Origin: Marinobacter vulgaris
Lineage (GTDB): Bacteria > Pseudomonadota > Gammaproteobacteria > Pseudomonadales > Oleiphilaceae
Assembly (NCBI RefSeq): GCF_003344045.1
Contig: NZ_QFWX01000005.1
Location: 354,528-418,527, forward strand
DNA length: 64,000 bases
Direction: 5' to 3'
Below are positions 58,030 through 64,000 of this stretch, piece after piece (positions within the stretch are counted from its first letter, which is position 1; each line of letters begins with the position of its first letter). A program made the translations under genes and the position numbers. The notes beneath the pieces were generated by a model that saw only the letters and a program-made list of their open reading frames with translations, did no database searches and had not been told where the DNA came from.

Positions 58030-59445
58030 GTGCCCGAGGCCGTTGTCGCTGTCTTGCAGAATCAACCGGAGATCATGGTGTTTGCGGTAATGCTCGTCCT
58101 GGTCTTCTGCCTGTTGGCATTCTGGGGGGTGAAGGGTGGTCGCGCTGCCGAAAGCTGGCGTCAGCGCGCCGCAGTGCTGGACAACCAGGTGGCCGGTCTG
58201 GAGTCTGAAAGCCGGTCCAGGTTGGAACGCATCGAGCAGCTGGAAGCGGAAAGAGTCTCGCAGCAGCGCCGTGCTGATGGACTGGCCAGGGAGCTTGGCG
58301 ATGCCAAGGTCGCTTTGAGGGAACAGGAAGTCACTCTCGACAAAGAGCGCCGGGCGACCACGGAAAAGCTGGAGCTGCTGGAGCGCAATCGCGAAGCCCT
58401 GAAACAGGAATTCGAGAACCTTGCCAATCGTATTTTCGAGCAGAAAAGTGAACGCTTCAGCCAGCAGACCCGCACCAGCATCGATACCCTGTTGAACCCG
58501 TTCCGGGACCAGTTGCAGGATTTCCGCAAGCGGGTGGAAGACGTCTATACCAGCGAAACCCGTGACCGCCAGGCCCTGAGAAGCGAGATCAAGTCCCTTC
58601 AGGAACTGAATCGCCAGATTACCGAAGAGGCTTCCAACCTCACCAAGGCTCTGAAGGGCGACAAGAAAATCCAGGGCAACTGGGGCGAGCTGATTCTGGA
58701 GCGGGTGCTGGAACGCTCCGGCCTGCGCAAGGGCATTGAGTACGAGACCCAGGGCAGCTACCGAGACGGCGACAACCAGCTGCTGCGGCCGGATGTGATT
58801 GTTCACCTGCCCGACAGGCGCAACCTGGTGGTGGACTCGAAAGTCTCTCTGCTGGCCTATCAGCAGTGGGCAACGGAAGAAGACGACACTGCCCGCGAAG
58901 AAGCGCTCAGGCAACACGTAGAAGCTGTGCGCAATCATATCCGCACGTTGAGTGAAAAGGACTACAGCCAGCTTCACGGCATACATTCGCCCGACTTCGT
59001 CTTTCTTTTCATGCCCATCGAGCCGGCATTTGTAGCCGCTTTTCAGCAGGACGAGAACCTATTCGCAGAAGCCTTTGAGCGAAAGATTATTGTGGTGACA
59101 CCAACCACCCTGCTGGCCACATTACGCACCATCGAGAACATCTGGCGGTACGAGCGCCAGAGCCAGAACGCGCGGCGGATTGCAGACAGGGCCAGTGCGG
59201 TTTATGACAAATTGCGGGTGTTTGTGGAGGCCATGGAGAAGCTTGGCAGCCAGTTGCATACTGCCCAGGGCAGCTATGATTCAGCAATGAATACCCTGAC
59301 CCGTGGCCGGGGAAATCTCATATCCCAGGCCAATCGCTTTGTGGAGCTGGGGGTTCGTGTTAAAAAAGAACTTCCAAAAACGATTTTGGATCAGGCGGAA
59401 GTGGATGCCGAAGACGATGACGCCCGAGACAACCAGAGGGAGTAG
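58030..59445 (+). CDS. rmuC: DNA recombination protein RmuC
   Basis: A 471-residue protein with an N-terminal membrane helix (about 12-33), a long coiled coil (about 40-140) and the RmuC nuclease-like domain with LNRQITEEASNLTKALKGDKKIQGNWGELILERVLE, RPDVIVHLPDRRNLVVDSKVSL and FLFMPIEPAF. It is thought to limit inversions at short repeats. Start is GTG, with AAGGAG at 58019-58024. 5 bp upstream of an unknown exported-protein gene, so the two are co-transcribed. Confidence 0.95.
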   Translation: MPEAVVAVLQNQPEIMVFAVMLVLVFCLLAFWGVKGGRAAESWRQRAAVLDNQVAGLESESRSRLERIEQLEAERVSQQRRADGLARELGDAKVALREQEVTLDKERRATTEKLELLERNREALKQEFENLANRIFEQKSERFSQQTRTSIDTLLNPFRDQLQDFRKRVEDVYTSETRDRQALRSEIKSLQELNRQITEEASNLTKALKGDKKIQGNWGELILERVLERSGLRKGIEYETQGSYRDGDNQLLRPDVIVHLPDRRNLVVDSKVSLLAYQQWATEEDDTAREEALRQHVEAVRNHIRTLSEKDYSQLHGIHSPDFVFLFMPIEPAFVAAFQQDENLFAEAFERKIIVVTPTTLLATLRTIENIWRYERQSQNARRIADRASAVYDKLRVFVEAMEKLGSQLHTAQGSYDSAMNTLTRGRGNLISQANRFVELGVRVKKELPKTILDQAEVDAEDDDARDNQRE

Positions 59446-59450
59446 ATAAC

Positions 59451-60317
59451 ATGGTGAGAGTAATCCGAGCCGGGCGCAGTTCTGTTTGCGGCCTTGTGGT
59501 GGCGCTGCTGCTGATGGCGGGCCATGTCAGTGCACTGGAGCCCGAACATGAAATTCGCCGCCTGATGCTGGCCACTGAAGAGGCCGTTGCCGCTGAGAAC
59601 TGGGGTGAAGCCGGGGAGTATCTGAACCGTCTTCAGCAACTGGAAGGGGAAAAACCCGCGGATTATTTCTACTATCGCGGCCGCGTGATGCTGGAGTCGG
59701 GCCACTTCAACGAGTCGCGAGCGGCACTGGAAAAATACGTCAGCGAGGCGGGGGCCGAGGGCGACTACTATAACGACGCATTGAAGCTGATCACCCGCGT
59801 GGAAAAAACCCGCAAACAGGAAGGCGCCCGGGCCAGTCAGAGTGGTCAGAACGCCAGTGAACCTGTTGCGATTATCGAGCCGGCCGGTACCGAGACCGTG
59901 GAACAGCTCAAGCAGCTGTACCTGGCGGATTCGGATGCAGAAGCCCTGGTGATTCACGCCAATACCCTTCTGGAAGGAGCCGGCTGGCGGGAAGACCAGC
60001 GCATCGTGCGACTCGATCAGCCCGCCGACATTGCGTACAAGCTTGACCGGCGCAACGATCTGATCAGCATTCAGGAGGCCCGTCGCGAGGACAGTGGCCG
60101 CGTGGTGAGAACCGCGGAATCACTGGGTGTGTTCGGTGTGAATCCTCAGGTCGAGTGGAATTGCGAGAGCGCCACCGACAGCTGCTGGATCTACGACCCC
60201 AGGGACGGCTCGCGGCTGATGAAACTGAGCCAGGATCGCGAACGGGCCCAGGAAATCGCCCGCACACTCGGCCGCCTGATAAAAACCATGCAGGGTGTGG
60301 ATCAGCCCCGCAGCTGA
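59451..60317 (+). CDS. Exported helical-repeat protein, unknown
   Basis: A 288-residue protein with a signal peptide (about 1-28, ending HVSALEPEHE). The N-terminal half (about 30-125) reads like two to three TPR-type helical pairs (AAENWGEAGEYLNRLQQL, YYRGRVMLESGHFNESRAALEKYVSEAG). A Ser/Gln linker follows, then a beta-rich C-terminal part with WNCESATDSCWIYDPRDGSRLMKLS holding a Cys pair. I do not recognise the family. GGGAG lies upstream of the ATG. It starts 5 bp after rmuC and its last 16 bp overlap the 3' end of the convergent araC-type gene. Confidence 0.8.
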   Translation: MVRVIRAGRSSVCGLVVALLLMAGHVSALEPEHEIRRLMLATEEAVAAENWGEAGEYLNRLQQLEGEKPADYFYYRGRVMLESGHFNESRAALEKYVSEAGAEGDYYNDALKLITRVEKTRKQEGARASQSGQNASEPVAIIEPAGTETVEQLKQLYLADSDAEALVIHANTLLEGAGWREDQRIVRLDQPADIAYKLDRRNDLISIQEARREDSGRVVRTAESLGVFGVNPQVEWNCESATDSCWIYDPRDGSRLMKLSQDRERAQEIARTLGRLIKTMQGVDQPRS

Positions 60318-61321
60318 CCCCGTTCGCCATCGCGATAAGCGCCCGGAGTGACGCCTGTCCACTTCTTGAAGGCACGATGAAAGGTGGACGGCTCGGTGAA
60401 GCCCACCCGGAATGCGATGTCATTGATGGGCAGATCCGGCCGTGACAGGTAGTAGATGGCCATATCCCGCCTGAGCAGATCCTTGATCTCCTGGAACGAC
60501 GTATTTTCCTGCTTCAGCCGCCGGCGCAGGGTCTGGGGGCTGGTATGGAGCTCCGCAGCAATCCACTCGAAATCGGGCAGGGAACGGGTAAAATCCCGGC
60601 CAATCAGCGCCCGGATGCGGCCGGTAAAGGTGTTGCTCTCGTCCGGCCTCGATAGCAGATCGGCCGGCGAGGTTTTCAGAAACTGGCGCATTTCAGGTTT
60701 ATCGCGGATGACCGGCGCTTGGAGAAAACGCTTGTCGAACGTCAGGGCGGTTTCACTGGCGTCAAACGACAGCGGGCAATGGAAGATGTGCCGGTACTCG
60801 TCGCCGTGGGGCGGTCGCGGGTAGCTGAACTCTGCTTTGAGCAGATCTACCGGTTGCCCGATCAGCCAGCTGCCAAGCCGGTGCCAGATCACCAGGATGC
60901 TCTCCCGGAAGAAATACATCGGGTCCTGAATGTCGCCCTCGATCACCGTGACCAGCCTTGCAACCTTCTCATCCACCTCCAGCTTCATGGCCACCATGGG
61001 CTCAAACAGGCGGCAGAACTCGAATGCCTGACGGTATACCGCCTCGAGGTTGGGGCAGTCGATAACCAGGGCACACATGGTGGCAAAAGTGCCGGTGCGG
61101 CACCGTCTTGGCCCCAGCCCCATGAACTCATCTTCCATCACATTCCAGATGGCCTGCAGCAGCCGGCTGTACTGGGTGCTGCTGACCCGCGCCATCTCGA
61201 TCCTCAGCAGGTCCGGTGAAATACCGGCTTCCCCGAGCAGGGCCCGGGCATCGAAACCCGCCCTCTCAGGACCGGTCAATGCGGCTTCCACGAAGTGTCT
61301 GGAAACGGTGAGTTCCGACAT
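60302..61321 (-). CDS. AraC family transcriptional regulator
   Basis: A 339-residue regulator with an arabinose-binding-like N-domain (about 15-210, LLEAIWNVM-like helices, EAVYRQAFEFCRLFEPMVAMKLEVDEK) and a C-terminal DNA-binding domain (about 240-335, LHTSPQTLRRRLKQENTSFQEIKD and LPINDIAFRVGFTEPSTFHRAFKKWTGVTPGAYR). The open frame extends to 61384, but AAAGGA sits 5 nt before the ATG at 61321. Divergent from a CaiB/BaiF gene 182 bp away, which it may control. Convergent overlap of 16 bp with the preceding gene. Confidence 0.9.
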   Translation of the reverse strand: MSELTVSRHFVEAALTGPERAGFDARALLGEAGISPDLLRIEMARVSSTQYSRLLQAIWNVMEDEFMGLGPRRCRTGTFATMCALVIDCPNLEAVYRQAFEFCRLFEPMVAMKLEVDEKVARLVTVIEGDIQDPMYFFRESILVIWHRLGSWLIGQPVDLLKAEFSYPRPPHGDEYRHIFHCPLSFDASETALTFDKRFLQAPVIRDKPEMRQFLKTSPADLLSRPDESNTFTGRIRALIGRDFTRSLPDFEWIAAELHTSPQTLRRRLKQENTSFQEIKDLLRRDMAIYYLSRPDLPINDIAFRVGFTEPSTFHRAFKKWTGVTPGAYRDGERGQLRG

Positions 61322-61503
61322 GTCATCCTTTATCCTGATTTGAATGAGGCCCATCATAAAACCCCCCGGGTACAATGCAACCATTGCGCCGTCCGCCGGA
61401 TGGAAGAAATGGTCAGTTGGAATGACGGAACCGGCAGTTGGCCCGGCCAGGGAAAAAGGGCAGCATCGATCGGCACCAACAACAGGAACAAAAGGAGTGA
61501 TAC

Positions 61504-62622
61504 ATGCCCGGCCCTTTAAGCCAACTCAAGGTACTGGATTTCAGCACGCTGCTGCCTGGCCCCTACGCCACCATGCTGCTGGCGGATATGGGGGCTGACG
61601 TATTGCGCGTGGAAGCCCCTGATCGCCTGGACCTGACCCGTGTCATGCCCCCGCTGGAAGACGGCGTAAGCACCGCCCACACGTTCCTCAACCGCGGCAA
61701 GCGGTCGCTGAGCCTGGACCTGAAAAAAGAAGGCAGTGCGGACGTCATCAAGCGACTGGTGAAGGAGCACGACGTTGTGATCGAACAGTTTCGCCCGGGC
61801 GTGATGGACAGACTGGGCATCGGTTACGACACCCTGAAAGCCATCAACCCGGACCTTATCTACTGCGCTATCACCGGCTACGGCCAGACCGGCCCGTACA
61901 AAGACCGTGCCGGTCACGATATCAACTACCTGTCGCTGGCGGGTGTGTCCAGCCACTGCGGCCGCAAGGAGAGCGGGCCGCCACCGATGGGAATCCAGAT
62001 AGCGGACGTGGCAGGCGGCTCTCACCACGCCGTAATGGGTGTCCTGGCGGCCGTCATTCACCGGCAGCAGACCGGGGAAGGGCAGTACATCGACATCAGC
62101 ATGACCGACGCCGCCTTCGCTCTGAACGGCATGGCCGGAGCCGCGGCATTGGCCGGTGGTCAGGAACAGAAGCAGGAAAGCTCCATGCTCAACGGCGGCA
62201 CTTTCTACGACTACTACCAGACCAGCGATGATCGCTGGATATCGGTTGGCAGCCTTGAGCCACAATTCTCGGGCCGGTTATGCGATGCCCTGGACATTCC
62301 CGAGATGAAAAGCTTTGCGCTGAGCCAGAACCCCGAGCATCAGCAAACCATCCGTGAGGCCCTGAAAGCGGCGTTCGCCCAAAAAACCCTGAAGCAATGG
62401 GAGGAGGTTTTTGCAGGCCTGGATGCCTGCGTTGAACCGGTGTTGACGATTACCGAGGCTGCTGATCATCCGCAGATGAAAGCACGGGACATGGTAATTG
62501 AGGTGGCCAAAGGAGATGGCGGGTTTCAGAAGCAGATCGGACACCCGATCAAGTTCAGTGCAACGCCATGTGAGACTCACTATGCGGGGCGCAGGCTGGG
62601 CGCGGATAACGGCGATCTTTAG
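61504..62622 (+). CDS. CaiB/BaiF (class III) CoA-transferase
   Basis: Moves CoA between carboxylic acids. The 372-residue protein shows LKVLDFSTLLPGPYATMLLADMGADVLRVEAPD at the N-terminus, the central NRGKRSLSLDLKKE and the catalytic Asp168 in GIQIADVAGGSHHAVMG. Substrate cannot be told; carnitine, oxalate, succinate and alpha-methylacyl groups all share this pattern. AAAGGAGTGATAC lies just before the ATG. Single gene with an AraC regulator divergent upstream. Confidence 0.93.
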   Translation: MPGPLSQLKVLDFSTLLPGPYATMLLADMGADVLRVEAPDRLDLTRVMPPLEDGVSTAHTFLNRGKRSLSLDLKKEGSADVIKRLVKEHDVVIEQFRPGVMDRLGIGYDTLKAINPDLIYCAITGYGQTGPYKDRAGHDINYLSLAGVSSHCGRKESGPPPMGIQIADVAGGSHHAVMGVLAAVIHRQQTGEGQYIDISMTDAAFALNGMAGAAALAGGQEQKQESSMLNGGTFYDYYQTSDDRWISVGSLEPQFSGRLCDALDIPEMKSFALSQNPEHQQTIREALKAAFAQKTLKQWEEVFAGLDACVEPVLTITEAADHPQMKARDMVIEVAKGDGGFQKQIGHPIKFSATPCETHYAGRRLGADNGDL

Positions 62623-62741
62623 CGTTGTTCTGCTTCACTTCGCCTTAAAATACTCATTCTGACAATCAATCGCATTGCCACCCGAATAGGAGATGAATGC
62701 AGAATTAGCTCGTATCGGTTTATGGGTTTCTCTGCTAATTT

Positions 62742-62771
62742 TTGAGAGTGAGTCCTCTGGCTCACTCTCAA
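62742..62771. promoter_or_regulatory. Inverted repeat upstream of acylase gene
   Basis: TTGAGAGTGAG-(8 nt)-CTCACTCTCAA is an 11-bp perfect inverted repeat 36 bp before the acylase start, without a T tract. It could be an operator or an RNA hairpin; I cannot tell. The rest of the 184-bp gap after the CoA-transferase shows a small direct repeat (CAATGGACGATGGACAATGG) near 62778-62797. Confidence 0.45.
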
Positions 62772-62806
62772 GATCACAATGGACGATGGACAATGGATAA
62801 AGGACT

Positions 62807-63934
62807 ATGAAATTACTTCCTAAACCTTTCAAGAATGCCAATAAAGGCGCATTGAAAGCGGCTGGGGTGACGCTGGCCAGCAGCTTTTTGATCGCGGGGT
62901 GTTTGTACAGTAGCGGCTCTTCAGCTTCCGAGGGCGACGTGTCCGAGAGCAGAGTTTCGGAGAGGGCAGTTCTCAAAGGTGCAATGAAGAAACGGCTCTC
63001 CCCACCAAACGATAAATATAAGGCCATCATAAGGAGAACGACGAACGGGGTTCCCCATATCAAGGCGGCTAATCTTGCTTCGGCGGCGTTCGGGCATGGT
63101 TATGCGCAGGCCCAGGATAATGTATGTGTATTGGCGGAAGCGATTGTTAAGGCCAGAAGCGAAAGGGCGAAATATTTTGGCCCAGGTCCGGACACTCAAT
63201 TTGGTGTGGGACTCAACATCGTCAATGATTTCAGCTACAAGGCGCAAAAAATTCACAGTGGTGCTGAAGCCGAGTTTGCGGCACTGACTAACGAAAGCCG
63301 TGCACTGACTGAGGGCTTCACTGAAGGATTCAATCGTTACGTGAGGGAGACGGACCCGAGCGACCTGCCCGAGGAATGCAGGGATCAGGAATGGGTGAAA
63401 GTGATTACACCTGCTGATCTTCTGGCCTATTATCGGCTGGTGGGGCAGTACGCCAGTGGGGCGTTATTCGCGACTGGCGCTGTATTTCTGGCGGTTCCTC
63501 CCGGCCAGAGCCCTGCACCACGTGCTGTAGGTTCGGTTAGCAATGCGGAGGGAGTGGATAAGCTCCTTGAAGACATCGTGGCAACTGCCCGGGCAGGGGC
63601 GAAATCGGACACCAACTTCGCTGGCACCGGTCTTGCCAGCAACGCCTGGGGGCTAGGTAAATCCATGACCGAGCAGGGGCGTGGCGCCCTCCTGGCAAAT
63701 CCGCATTTCCCCTACACAGGACATCGCCGCCTTTACGAGGTGCAGATGACAGTGCCGGGGTATCTTAATGTTCATGGCGCCGGGCTTTTGGGTACAGCTA
63801 TTCCACTGATCAACTTCAACGCGAATCTGGCCTGGTCCCATACCAATACCGCGAGCCGTCAGTTTACCTGGTACGAATTGGTGCTCAAGGATGGCGACAA
63901 CCTTGCGTACGTAAAGGACAAAGTTGAGAAGCCA
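62807..63934 (+). pseudogene. Penicillin acylase-family (AHL acylase-like) lipoprotein, cut by an IS end
   Basis: Ntn hydrolases of this family cleave amide bonds in acyl-homoserine lactones or beta-lactams after self-processing. The visible part has a lipobox at C32 (LIAGC), the alpha-chain region (about 60-250, GVPHIKAANLASAAFGHGYAQAQDN) and the nucleophile Ser278 in LASNAWGLG, where the beta chain starts. Residues continue normally to DNLAYVKDKVEKP, then the frame runs into foreign sequence (CSGQVF, stop at 63955). The family has about 800 residues, so about half of it is missing here. Presumably disrupted by insertion; the rest would lie past the window. Confidence 0.8.
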
Positions 63935-64000
63935 TGTAGTGGTCAAGTGTTTTAGGCCACCGTCTTTTGAGCTTTCCAATAGGCCAGCTCTGCTGCATTG
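63935..64000. mobile_element. Terminal part of an insertion sequence (edge of window)
   Basis: The acylase reading frame ends abruptly at TGTAGTGGTCAAGTG (from 63935). Directly inside, a minus-strand open frame ends NAAELAYWKAQKTVA at 63952 and stays open to the window edge. A TG-starting end next to a transposase-like stop codon fits an IS element, possibly IS3-like. Only 66 bp are visible, so the family call is inference. Confidence 0.55.
63952..64000 (-). CDS. Probable transposase C-terminus, partial
   Basis: The last 15 visible codons plus stop of a minus-strand frame. The residues (NAAELAYWKAQKTVA) are too few to identify. Its placement 17 bp inside a TG-type end within a broken gene suggests a transposase. 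Confidence 0.4.
   Translation of the reverse strand, partial: NAAELAYWKAQKTVA

Noticed and set aside
62635..63063. 142-residue minus-strand open frame before and within the acylase gene
   Set aside because: It overlaps the signal peptide and alpha chain of the acylase and has no ribosome-binding site or family likeness.

Overview
The window reads as a chromosomal segment of a marine gammaproteobacterium, most likely Marinobacter or a close relative. This is inferred from gene content, not from a search. Supporting points are the fdxA-mutS-cinA-recA order (as in Pseudomonas), the thrS-infC-rpmI-rplT-pheS-pheT-ihfA-merR block with an ATT-initiated infC, the many fatty-acid genes (acyl-CoA synthetase, fadH, MaoC, CaiB/BaiF, thioesterase, OruR-type AraC regulators), TRAP-TAXI and BCCT transporters, and moderately high GC with dense gene packing. 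Most of the window is ordinary core chromosome. The only mobile DNA I see is at the extreme right edge.

Layout. 1-5.8 kb: 3' part of an acyl-CoA synthetase, an NCS2-like permease, a DegV lipid-binding protein, an unknown helical protein and a LysE exporter. 5.8-11.6 kb: fdxA and mutS on the minus strand, then pncC/cinA, SOS-controlled recA, a flavodoxin-like protein and a thioesterase. 11.8-17.4 kb: a Lon-like protease, a FixJ-type response regulator with a soluble REC-PAS-kinase partner, and a MaoC protein. 17.4-21.1 kb: tRNA-Asp, a 28-residue acidic microprotein, an AraC regulator and divergent fadH. 21.2-25.4 kb: a coiled-coil unknown, nadK, a phosphoesterase and a rhomboid protease. 25.35-29.3 kb: a strong candidate Fur-repressed small RNA on the minus strand, then DUF1315, DUF2797 and pepN. 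29.5-38.5 kb: DUF1329, YCF48-like and MMPL/RND genes followed by a TAXI-TRAP uptake system. 38.6-46 kb: the translation block with several intrinsic terminators. 46.1-49 kb: a VOC protein, eutB, eutC and tRNA-Pro. 49-57.7 kb: a glutamate-synthase-like membrane protein, two tandem BCCT transporters with duplicated promoter regions, and a minus-strand operon of a retropepsin-like lipoprotein, an inactive-transglutaminase membrane protein and an ATP-grasp ligase. 58-64 kb: rmuC, an unknown exported protein, a second AraC regulator, a CaiB/BaiF CoA-transferase, and a penicillin-acylase-family lipoprotein cut off by what looks like an IS end.

The most interesting element is the 25.35-25.47 kb locus. 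An 18/19 Fur box sits on a minus-strand sigma-70 promoter (TTGACA, 18 bp, TATCAT). It would drive an RNA of about 89 nt with a 5' hairpin, an unpaired middle and a perfect GC-rich terminator with seven U. This is the architecture of RyhB/PrrF-type iron-sparing RNAs, and the terminator stem doubles as the last codons of the opposing rhomboid gene. Other items worth a second look are the microprotein after tRNA-Asp, the duplicated BCCT regulatory region beside the ATP-grasp operon, the DUF1329/YCF48/MMPL set, the paired hairpins ahead of pheS and the interrupted acylase.
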